A stretch of DNA of 7,566 bases from JBBSUX01 sp038234045 (GTDB taxonomy: Bacteria > Pseudomonadota > Gammaproteobacteria > Burkholderiales > Burkholderiaceae_C). Made by a program: the position numbers and the translations under genes. Below the pieces are notes generated by a model, which had not been told where the DNA came from, made no database searches, and was given only the letters and a program-made list of their open reading frames with translations. Of this stretch, positions 1-5,897 are shown piece by piece (within the stretch, counting starts at the first letter, position 1; each line of letters begins with the position of its first letter). The stretch spans positions 1 to 7,566 of the forward strand of contig JBBSUX010000172.1 in NCBI GenBank assembly GCA_038234045.1, written 5' to 3'.

Positions 1-397
1 GAATCACACGGTGATGGGATCGACCATCGTCGCCATGGCGCAAAACCGCGACGGCGCCGCACTGGTCGGAATCGACTCGCGACGCGTAACGATGCTGGTA
101 TTCGCGATTTCCGGCGCGCTCGCCGGCGTCGCCGCGGTGCTCTACGCGCCAATCAACCTCGTCTACCCAGCGATGGGCAACCTGGTGATCACCAAGGCCT
201 TCGTCATCATCATCCTGGGCGGGATGGGGAGCTTCCCGGGTGCGATCGTCGGCGGGCTGATCATCGGCCTGGCCGAAAGCTTTGGCGGCTTCTATTTCTC
301 CACTGACTATAAAGACATCATTGCCTTCGTCTTGCTGGTGGTGATTCTTTCGTTCCGGCCACAGGGTCTGTTCACGCCCAAAGGGGCGCGGGCATGA
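1..397 (+). CDS. livH: LivH-family ABC permease, C-terminal part (5' end outside window)
   Basis: This is the C-terminal ~131 residues of an inner-membrane permease of the branched-chain amino acid (HAAT) ABC family. The frame is open to the left edge (codons from base 2 read N-H-T before the GTG at 11), so the start lies outside the window. Family-typical segments are visible: a cytoplasmic stretch AQNRDGAALVGID, which resembles the coupling region that contacts the ATPase, then a hydrophobic helix (VFAISGALAGVAAVLYA), then LGGMGSFPGAIVGGLIIGLAE, the conserved C-terminal transmembrane block, and a final helix ending FRPQGLFTPKG. LivH pairs with LivM to form the membrane channel. Its TGA stop overlaps the ATG of livM (ATGA at 394-397), which suggests translational coupling. 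The family call is firm. The exact substrate is not shown. Confidence 0.93.
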   Translation, partial: NHTVMGSTIVAMAQNRDGAALVGIDSRRVTMLVFAISGALAGVAAVLYAPINLVYPAMGNLVITKAFVIIILGGMGSFPGAIVGGLIIGLAESFGGFYFSTDYKDIIAFVLLVVILSFRPQGLFTPKGARA

Positions 398-1455
398 AGC
401 GTTTTTTCAACCCGACTGTCGGCTGGATACTGCTGGCGGCCATCGCGCTGGCGTTTCCGCTGGTCGCCAAAAACAACTACCTGATTTCGGTCGCAACGCA
501 GGCCTTCATCATGGCCATCGCCGCGCTTGGTTTGAACCTGATCACCGGCTACACGGGGCAGTTCAACCTGGCGCATGGCGCCTTCATGGCAGTGGGTGCC
601 TATACGGTCGGGATCCTGACGGTCGACCATCAGGTTCCGTTCTGGATCGCCTTTCTTTTGGCAGGCGCCGTCACTGCAGCGCTGGGGTTTTTCGTTGGCC
701 TGCTTTCCTTGCGCCTGAAGGGTCACTACTTCTCGATCTTCACCCTGTGCATCAGCTACATCATGTATTTGCTGATCGAGAAATGGGAGAGCCTGACCCA
801 CGGTCCGATCGGCATCATGGGCATCCCCGCGCCGACAGGAGTGGGTGCACTGCACTTCGGCACGCCGCTGACGCAGTACTACCTGGTGCTCGCCTTCCTG
901 GCGCTGGGCACCTGGATCATGGCGCGCATCGTCCGTTCGCTACTCGGTCGCAGTTTTGTCGCGGTGCGCAACAGCGACGATCTGGCCGAAGCACTGGGCG
1001 TGAATCTGATGCGCACCAAAACCCTGTCGTTCGTGTTGTCGGTGACCTACGCGGGATTTGCAGGCGCGCTCTACGCGGGACAGGTGCGCTTTCTCGGACC
1101 GGATCTGGCGAATGAAGCCGTGACTTTCGATCTGGTCACGTTCGTACTGGTGGGCGGTCTTGGCACCCTGCTGGGCCCGTTGGTCGGTACGCTGCTGATC
1201 ACCTGGCTCACGCAGAGTCTGCAGTTCCTGCAGGACTACCGCATGGTGGTGTTCGGGCCGCTGCTGATCGCCCTCCTGATCTTTTTGCCGGATGGCATCG
1301 TCGGAACGATTTTGAAACGTCATGCGCGACGCCAGGCCGCCGGTGAAAGCCCTCCGCGTCCGGCCGACGATCCTGCAATTGCGGCGCCCGGTGGTGCAGA
1401 TCGCGTCTCACTCGATCGCGCAACGCCACAAAACGGTGGAGGCCGCCATGCTTGA
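394..1455 (+). CDS. livM: LivM-family ABC permease
   Basis: This is the second inner-membrane permease of the Liv/HAAT uptake system, 353 residues. It has about eight to ten hydrophobic segments. The family signature GYTGQFNLAHGAFMAVGAY lies at residues 52-70, and the cytoplasmic coupling segment GRSFVAVRNSDDLAEALG at 185-202. The conserved VLVGGLGTLLGPLVG block at 252-265 comes shortly before the last helix (LLIALLIFLPDGI, 290-302). The start at 394 is supported by the 4-base overlap with livH and an AAGGGG-like purine stretch 7 bases upstream. After about residue 308 the protein continues as a hydrophilic tail of some 45 residues rich in R, P, A, D and G, with no membrane segment, which looks disordered. 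The 3' end overlaps livG by 8 bases. LivM with LivH forms the translocation path for the periplasmic binding protein's ligand. Confidence 0.95.
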   Translation: MKRFFNPTVGWILLAAIALAFPLVAKNNYLISVATQAFIMAIAALGLNLITGYTGQFNLAHGAFMAVGAYTVGILTVDHQVPFWIAFLLAGAVTAALGFFVGLLSLRLKGHYFSIFTLCISYIMYLLIEKWESLTHGPIGIMGIPAPTGVGALHFGTPLTQYYLVLAFLALGTWIMARIVRSLLGRSFVAVRNSDDLAEALGVNLMRTKTLSFVLSVTYAGFAGALYAGQVRFLGPDLANEAVTFDLVTFVLVGGLGTLLGPLVGTLLITWLTQSLQFLQDYRMVVFGPLLIALLIFLPDGIVGTILKRHARRQAAGESPPRPADDPAIAAPGGADRVSLDRATPQNGGGRHA

Positions 1456-2212
1456 GATTGACGGACTCACCAAGCTATTTTTTGGCCTGACCGCGGTCGA
1501 CCATGTCTCCACGCGCTTTGAAAAAGGCCAGGTCAGCGCCATCATCGGACCCAATGGCGCCGGCAAGACAACGTTCTTCAACCTGGTCGCTGGAACCCAT
1601 CAACCAAGTTCCGGACGCGTGATTTTCAAGGGCCACGACGTGACCGGGCAACGTCCTGATCAGGTCGCGCGGCTCGGCATTTCCCGCACCTTTCAGACCA
1701 CGCATCTATTCGACAACGCGACGGTGCTCGACAACCTCATCGTGGGGCATCGGCTGCGCACCGAATCAGGCCTCTGGGATGTGCTGATCAACTCGCGTAG
1801 GCTCCAAAGCGAAGAACGCCTGTGTCGCGAAAAGGCGCAGGAGGCACTCGAATTCGTTGGACTTGCGCACGTGGCCAACCGGATTGCGGCAGACATTACA
1901 CAGGAAGAGCGCAAACGTGTGGCCTTCGCGTTGGCACTGGCGACCGACCCCGAGCTACTGCTTCTCGACGAGCCGGCAGGCGGCGTCAATCCGGAAGAAA
2001 CGGTGGGACTTGCGGCGTTGATCCGCAAGCTGGTAGACCACGGCAAGACCGTTTGCCTGATCGAGCACAAGATGGACATGATCATGCGACTTGCCGACAA
2101 GATCGTCGTGCTCAACAACGGAGCAAAGATTGCCGAGGGCACCCCGGCGGAAATCCGGCGCGACCCGCATGTGATCGAGGCCTACCTGGGAGCAGAACAT
2201 GCTGCGGTTTGA
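1448..2212 (+). CDS. livG: LivG-family ABC ATPase with atypical signature motif
   Basis: This is the cytoplasmic ATP-binding subunit of the Liv/HAAT importer, 254 residues, the usual LivG length. Visible motifs are Walker A GPNGAGKTT (34-42), Q-loop Q83 in SRTFQTT, Walker B LLLLDEP (170-176, D174 and E175), the LivG-type D-loop GGVNPEE, H-loop H207 in IEHKMD, and the C-terminal HVIEAYLG shared by LivG proteins. The signature that should read LSxGQ (LAYGQ in E. coli LivG) is ITQEE at 150-154, so the usually invariant glycine is missing. The flanking ERKRVAFALALATDP aligns normally, so this is substitution and not frameshift. The reading frame is open back to 1322, but ATG 1448 is preferred: it has GGAGG 5 bases upstream and gives the family-typical N-terminus MLEIDGLTK. 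It overlaps livM by 8 bases and livF by 14. Confidence 0.95.
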   Translation: MLEIDGLTKLFFGLTAVDHVSTRFEKGQVSAIIGPNGAGKTTFFNLVAGTHQPSSGRVIFKGHDVTGQRPDQVARLGISRTFQTTHLFDNATVLDNLIVGHRLRTESGLWDVLINSRRLQSEERLCREKAQEALEFVGLAHVANRIAADITQEERKRVAFALALATDPELLLLDEPAGGVNPEETVGLAALIRKLVDHGKTVCLIEHKMDMIMRLADKIVVLNNGAKIAEGTPAEIRRDPHVIEAYLGAEHAAV

Positions 2213-2906
2213 AGGCGTCGACCTCCACTATGGGAGTTTTCGGGCCCTGCAGGATGTGAACCTGCACGCGGCCGACGGCGAACTGGTGGTGTTGCTCGGT
2301 GCCAACGGCGCGGGCAAGACGTCGATCTTTATGGCGGCGAGCGGCATCCAGAAGCCCTCTGCCGGCAGCATCCGCTTCGGTGATACCGAGCTGGTCGGCA
2401 AGCGCACAGCACAGATCGTCGCCTCGGGTCTGGTGCACTGCCCTGAGGGCCGCAAGCTGTTCCCCATGATGTCGGTCCGTCGCAATCTGACGCTGGGCGC
2501 TTATGTGCACCGCAAGGACAAAGCCGGCATCGAACGCTCCATCGACGAAGTGTTCAGCCTTTTCCCCATTCTGGAGAAGAAGCAGCACGACCCTGCGGGT
2601 TCCTTGTCGGGAGGTCAGCAGCAGATGGTGGCAATTGGCCGGGCGATGCTGGGCCGCCCGAAGGTGCTGTTGCTCGACGAGCCCTCACTGGGCCTTGCTC
2701 CCTTGGTGGTGAAGCAGGTCTTCGAAGTGATCCAGCGTATCAACCGTGCTGGCACCACCGTGCTGCTCGCCGAGCAAAACGCGTATTCAGCGCTGGCCAT
2801 TGCCCATCGGGCCTATGTGATCGAGCGAGGGCGCATCACGCTGGAAGGTGATCGTGACTCGCTGCTCAACAACGAAGCCGTACGCGCTGCCTATATCGGT
2901 GCCTGA
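2199..2906 (+). CDS. livF: LivF-family ABC ATPase
   Basis: This is the second ATP-binding subunit of the Liv/HAAT importer, 235 residues, of normal length. Motifs in order are Walker A GANGAGKTS (34-42), the LivF-type region CPEGRKLFPMMSV (81-93, where E or P replaces the usual Q-loop glutamine, as in the family), a perfect LSGGQQQ signature (136-142) and Walker B VLLLDEPSLGLAP (156-168, D160 and E161). AEQNA (191-195) carries Q193 at the H-loop position, the substitution characteristic of LivF proteins. The C-terminus NNEAVRAAYIG is also LivF-like. It starts inside livG with a 14-base overlap and a GGGAG ribosome binding site at 2188-2192, 6 bases upstream of the ATG, so translation is probably coupled. 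It would pair with LivG to energise LivH/LivM. Confidence 0.96.
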   Translation: MLRFEGVDLHYGSFRALQDVNLHAADGELVVLLGANGAGKTSIFMAASGIQKPSAGSIRFGDTELVGKRTAQIVASGLVHCPEGRKLFPMMSVRRNLTLGAYVHRKDKAGIERSIDEVFSLFPILEKKQHDPAGSLSGGQQQMVAIGRAMLGRPKVLLLDEPSLGLAPLVVKQVFEVIQRINRAGTTVLLAEQNAYSALAIAHRAYVIERGRITLEGDRDSLLNNEAVRAAYIGA

Positions 2907-2923
2907 AACGCACCTCTCATCGA

Positions 2924-2953
2924 CCGTTGATCCGATTCTTTCGGCTTCGACGG
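2924..2953 (+). terminator. Imperfect hairpin between livF and the binding-protein gene
   Basis: CCGTTGA (2924-2930) pairs with TCGACGG (2947-2953), including one G-T wobble. A small 1x2 internal loop follows, and then CCGA (2932-2935) pairs with TCGG (2941-2944) around a TTCTT loop. A T-rich but interrupted run (TCATTCATTTTCCT) follows at 2955-2968. It could be a leaky terminator or an RNA-stabilising/processing hairpin that lets the downstream binding-protein gene be expressed at a different level from the membrane subunits. The T-run is too broken for a confident terminator call. Confidence 0.4.
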
Positions 2954-2987
2954 GTCATTCATTTTCCTGACCTGACCTTTAAAACCT

Positions 2988-2993
2988 GAGGAG
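2988..2993 (+). promoter_or_regulatory. Strong ribosome binding site of the binding-protein gene
   Basis: GAGGAG lies 7 bases before the ATG at 3001, an almost ideal Shine-Dalgarno site. It fixes the start of the binding protein and fits high expression of that subunit. No clear sigma-70 or sigma-54 promoter could be identified in the 94-base gap (2907-3000): TTGATC at 2927 resembles a -35 box but has no good -10 partner. Confidence 0.7.
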
Positions 2994-3000
2994 ACAACCC

Positions 3001-4179
3001 ATGAAGATCACAATCCCCCGCCGCCGCCTTGCCCTGCTGCCATTGGCAGCGTTGTGCGCATCCTTTGCTGCTGGCAATGCGATGGCAGACGAAACCGTCA
3101 AGCTGGGATTTACCGGCCCGCTCAGCGGAGGCGCGGCGCTTTACGGAAAGAATGTCGTCAACGGCATTGAGATGGCGATCAAGGAGATCAACGCCAAGGG
3201 ACTGGAAGTGGGCGGCAAAAAAGTGACGCTCGAGCTGGTCACGCTAGACGACAAGTATGCCCCTGCGGAAGCCGCGATCAATGCGCGTCGTCTGGTGCAG
3301 CAATACCAGACGCCCGCGGTTTTCGTACCTCACTCTGGCGGGATCTACGCCTTGCAGGCGTTCAATCAACAGGACAAGTTCCTGGTGATGGCGTATTCGA
3401 GTACGCCCAAGATCACGCAAACCGGCAACAAGCTGACCATCCGGATTCCCCCCACCTTCAACTCCTACATCGAACCCTTCTCGCGCTACGAGATGAAAAA
3501 GTTTGGCAAGAACGTCGGCATGTTGCCGGGCGATCACGAGTATGCGAAAGCATGGTCGTCCCTATTCGAGCCTGCTTGGGAAAAGCTGGGCGGCAAGGTC
3601 GTGTCCAACAACCCGATGTCGTATAACAAGTCGGCTGACTTCTACACGGGCGTGAGCCGCGTGCTCGCTGAAAAGCCGGATGTGCTCTTCATCGGTGGCC
3701 CATCTGAGCCGACCGCCCTCGTAGCCAAGCAGGCGCGCGAGCTTGGCTTCAAGGGCGGCTTCCTCATCATGGACCAGGCCAAGCTCGACGAGATGGCGAA
3801 GATCACGGGCGGGCTCGCTCCACTGGAGGGTTCGATCGGAGTTCTGCCGGTGTCGTACGACACCCGCGCAGGTGCCACAGCATTCACTACGGCTTATCAC
3901 AAGGCATTTGGCGCAGATCGCAGTCCGACGACTGAAACGTCGTACAACTATGCGATGACCCACGCGCTCGCCGCCGCCATGAAGATGGCTGGAACGACCA
4001 CAGATGCGGCAGCCATCCGCGCCAAGATGGACGATGCTGTGAAGGGCTTGCCGCCCGAACTGAATGCCGGCGAATTCCGCGGCATCGAAGAAAACGGCGG
4101 AACCATTGTGGATCCGGTGGTCGCCACTGTGGAAGGTGGAAAAATCGTTCCCGTGGCTTTGAGCGCACTCGGCAAATAA
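3001..4179 (+). CDS. Periplasmic substrate-binding protein of the Liv/HAAT ABC transporter
   Basis: This 392-residue protein of the Peripla_BP_6 (LivK-like) family is exported to the periplasm, captures the ligand and docks on LivH/LivM. It begins with a Sec signal peptide: the basic region KITIPRRR, a hydrophobic core LALLPLAALCASFAA, and a likely cleavage after AMA (residue 29) before DETVKLG. The mature part starts with the family's first beta-strand and loop (VKLGFTGPLSGGAALYGK, 33-50), followed by DDKYAPAEAAINARRLV (83-99). Then come VPHSGG (109-114) and AYSSTP (131-136), the positions where relatives contact the ligand backbone. The mature chain has no cysteine, unlike E. coli LivK/LivJ, which carry a disulfide. 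It is the last gene of the cluster, whereas in E. coli livK precedes livHMGF. The substrate may be a branched-chain amino acid, but amides, urea or aromatic acids are known for relatives, so no symbol is given. Confidence 0.92.
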   Translation: MKITIPRRRLALLPLAALCASFAAGNAMADETVKLGFTGPLSGGAALYGKNVVNGIEMAIKEINAKGLEVGGKKVTLELVTLDDKYAPAEAAINARRLVQQYQTPAVFVPHSGGIYALQAFNQQDKFLVMAYSSTPKITQTGNKLTIRIPPTFNSYIEPFSRYEMKKFGKNVGMLPGDHEYAKAWSSLFEPAWEKLGGKVVSNNPMSYNKSADFYTGVSRVLAEKPDVLFIGGPSEPTALVAKQARELGFKGGFLIMDQAKLDEMAKITGGLAPLEGSIGVLPVSYDTRAGATAFTTAYHKAFGADRSPTTETSYNYAMTHALAAAMKMAGTTTDAAAIRAKMDDAVKGLPPELNAGEFRGIEENGGTIVDPVVATVEGGKIVPVALSALGK

Positions 4180-4193
4180 CGCCTTTTTAATGC

Positions 4194-4224
4194 GTCCGCA
4201 CTGCCAGCTTTGCGCAGTGCGGAC
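4194..4224. terminator. Perfect 11-bp inverted repeat between convergent operons
   Basis: GTCCGCACTGC (4194-4204) and GCAGTGCGGAC (4214-4224) form a perfect 11-bp GC-rich stem with a 9-base loop, 14 bases after the binding-protein stop and 10 bases beyond the ntrC stop. On the + strand it is followed by CTTTGT, a weak T-tract. On the - strand the stem is followed by GCATTAAAAAGG, with no T-run. It most likely ends the liv message and may act as a weaker bidirectional barrier for ntrC transcripts. Confidence 0.7.
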
Positions 4225-4234
4225 CTTTGTGGAC

Positions 4235-5863
4235 TTACTCGATTCCCAGCTCCTGAATCTTGCGGGTGATGGTGTTTCGCCCGATACCTAGCCGCTGCGC
4301 GGCCTCGATTCTTCGGCCTTTGGTATTGGCCAAGGCCGTCAGAATGAGGCGGGATTCGAACCGCCGTCCCAGAACATCCCAGACGTCATGACGGCCCTCT
4401 TTGAGCAGCGCCAATGCTTCTGCTTCCAAGCCGGTTTCCCATGCGGCTAATTGGTCGGTTGGCCCAGAAGTTGTCGCATGGCCTCCTGCGTCATCGGGTG
4501 CGCCAGTAGTCATCACGTTGAAAGACGGATTCCCAACGGAAGGCAGACCAGTTGAATGCACTCCTGCATGGGGCTCTACTGCGTCGCCCACCAGCCCGGC
4601 TTGTTCGGAACGCGCCCCATAATTTGAGGTGCCTACTGCGTCGTGATGCGCGGCTCTAGACATCCCGGAGCTCACAGCTGACCCTGATGCAGAGCTGATC
4701 TCGGGCGGAAGATCTTTGGTCTCGATCACTTGAGCAGGCGCCATTACGGTCAACCAGTGGCAGATATTTTCCAGTTGCCTGACATTTCCCGGAAATGCGA
4801 AGCCGGCCAATCGATGCAAGGCAGGTTCCGAAATGCGTTTGGGATCGACCGAAAGTTGCTTGGCACTTTGCTGCAGAAAGTGACGGGTCAGCATCGGGAT
4901 GTCTTCGCGCCGCTCGCGCAGAGCCGGCAGACGCAAGCGGATAACGTTGAGGCGGTGGAACAGATCCTCGCGGAACGCGCCCTCCTCCACTCTCTGCTCC
5001 AGGTTTTGATGGGTGGCTGCGATGACCCTCACGTTGGATTTGACGGCGTTGTGGCCTCCCACGCGATAGAAATGACCATCTGACAAAACCCTCAGAAGCC
5101 GGGTCTGGAGATCAAAGGGCATGTCTCCAATTTCATCGAGAAACAATGTCCCGCCGTCTGCCTGCTCAAACCGACCACGTCGCATGGTCTGCGCACCTGT
5201 GAACGCGCCGCGCTCGTGGCCGAACAATTCGGATTCCAGCAAATCCTTCGGAATGGCCGCTGTGTTGATGGCCACAAACGGGCCGCCCGATCGGGGCGAA
5301 TGCTTGTGCAATGCCTTGGCCACCAGCTCCTTGCCCGATCCAGATTCCCCGGTGATCATCACGGTCACGTTGCTGGGCGAAAGCCGGCCGATTGCGCGAA
5401 AGACATCCTGCATGGCGGGCGCCTGGCCCAGCATCTCGGGGCTCGCTCCAAAGCGCTCTTCGGCCACTTCCTCCCGTTGACTCTCCTCAAGTGCACGGCG
5501 GATCAGCTCTACCGCTTTGGGTAGATCGAACGGCTTCGGCAGGTATTCGAAAGCGCCGCCCTGAAATGCCGATACCGCGCTATCCAGATCGGAAAATGCG
5601 GTCATGATGATGACCGGCAGACCCGGAAGGCGCTGCTTGACCTTCTCAAGCAGATCCAGCCCGGTGCCGCCGGGCATGCGGATGTCACTCACCAAAACCT
5701 GGGGTCCGAGATGATCGGGATCGTCTTCGCCGATCTCTTCAAGCGCGGCAAGCACTTCTCGCGGATTGGTGAAACTGCGCGTGGGTAGATCTTCCCGCAG
5801 CAACGCTTTCTCCAACACGAAGCGGATGGATTGATCGTCGTCTACTATCCAGATCGGCTTCAT
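4235..5863 (-). CDS. ntrC: Nitrogen regulation response regulator NtrC (GlnG), sigma-54 activator
   Basis: This is a 542-residue cytoplasmic activator that, once phosphorylated by NtrB, oligomerises and remodels sigma-54 RNA polymerase at nitrogen-controlled promoters. The receiver domain (about 1-122) has the acidic pocket D8-D10, phospho-acceptor D60 in VLVSDIRMPG, T88 and K110. The AAA+ domain (about 139-385) has Walker A GESGSGKE (172-179), the sigma-54 contact loop GAFTGA (219-224), Walker B GTLFLDEIGD (238-247), arginines R298 and R304 in FREDLFHRLN, and sensor II FPGNVRQLEN (357-366). The Fis-type helix-turn-helix ends the protein (IEAAQRLGIGRNTITRKIQELG, about 519-540). Compared with E. 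coli NtrC (469 residues) there is an acidic insertion of about 8 residues before D60 and a linker of about 85 residues (390-475) rich in G, S, A, T and H. The ATG has GAGGA 9 bases upstream and lies 34 bases after ntrB. Confidence 0.97.
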   Translation of the reverse strand: MKPIWIVDDDQSIRFVLEKALLREDLPTRSFTNPREVLAALEEIGEDDPDHLGPQVLVSDIRMPGGTGLDLLEKVKQRLPGLPVIIMTAFSDLDSAVSAFQGGAFEYLPKPFDLPKAVELIRRALEESQREEVAEERFGASPEMLGQAPAMQDVFRAIGRLSPSNVTVMITGESGSGKELVAKALHKHSPRSGGPFVAINTAAIPKDLLESELFGHERGAFTGAQTMRRGRFEQADGGTLFLDEIGDMPFDLQTRLLRVLSDGHFYRVGGHNAVKSNVRVIAATHQNLEQRVEEGAFREDLFHRLNVIRLRLPALRERREDIPMLTRHFLQQSAKQLSVDPKRISEPALHRLAGFAFPGNVRQLENICHWLTVMAPAQVIETKDLPPEISSASGSAVSSGMSRAAHHDAVGTSNYGARSEQAGLVGDAVEPHAGVHSTGLPSVGNPSFNVMTTGAPDDAGGHATTSGPTDQLAAWETGLEAEALALLKEGRHDVWDVLGRRFESRLILTALANTKGRRIEAAQRLGIGRNTITRKIQELGIE

Positions 5864-5872
5864 TGGGATGGG

Positions 5873-5877
5873 TCCTC
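5873..5877 (-). promoter_or_regulatory. Ribosome binding site of ntrC
   Basis: The + strand reads TCCTC here, so the message carries GAGGA 9 bases ahead of the ntrC ATG. ntrC thus has its own initiation site in the 34-base ntrB-ntrC gap, whereas ntrB has no visible site of its own. The gap contains no recognisable promoter. Confidence 0.6.
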
Positions 5878-5897
5878 GCGAGGTTTGGAAGTGACGA

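Noticed and set aside
1322..1447. A possible 42-residue N-terminal extension of LivG
   Set aside because: ATG 1448 has GGAGG at 5 bases and gives the family-typical N-terminus and length. The upstream codons read as arginine- and proline-rich shadow of the LivM tail.
2927..2959. A candidate sigma-70 promoter (TTGATC) upstream of the binding-protein gene
   Set aside because: No TATAAT-like -10 lies 16-18 bases downstream, and the region overlaps the hairpin at 2924-2953.
3043..3060. A possible lipobox (LAALC) in the binding-protein signal peptide
   Set aside because: Leucine precedes the cysteine where Gly, Ala or Ser is needed, and a good AMA signal peptidase I site follows ten residues later.
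4348..4365. A tRNA T-arm look-alike on the - strand (GGCGGTTCGAATCCCGCC)
   Set aside because: The loop is one base too long, no acceptor, D or anticodon arms lie around it, and the bases encode conserved residues (RRFESR) at the start of the NtrC Fis domain.
4861..4876. TGGCAC resembling the -24 element of a sigma-54 promoter
   Set aside because: The required GC of the -12 element does not occur at the right spacing, and the site is inside the ntrC coding region on the antisense strand.
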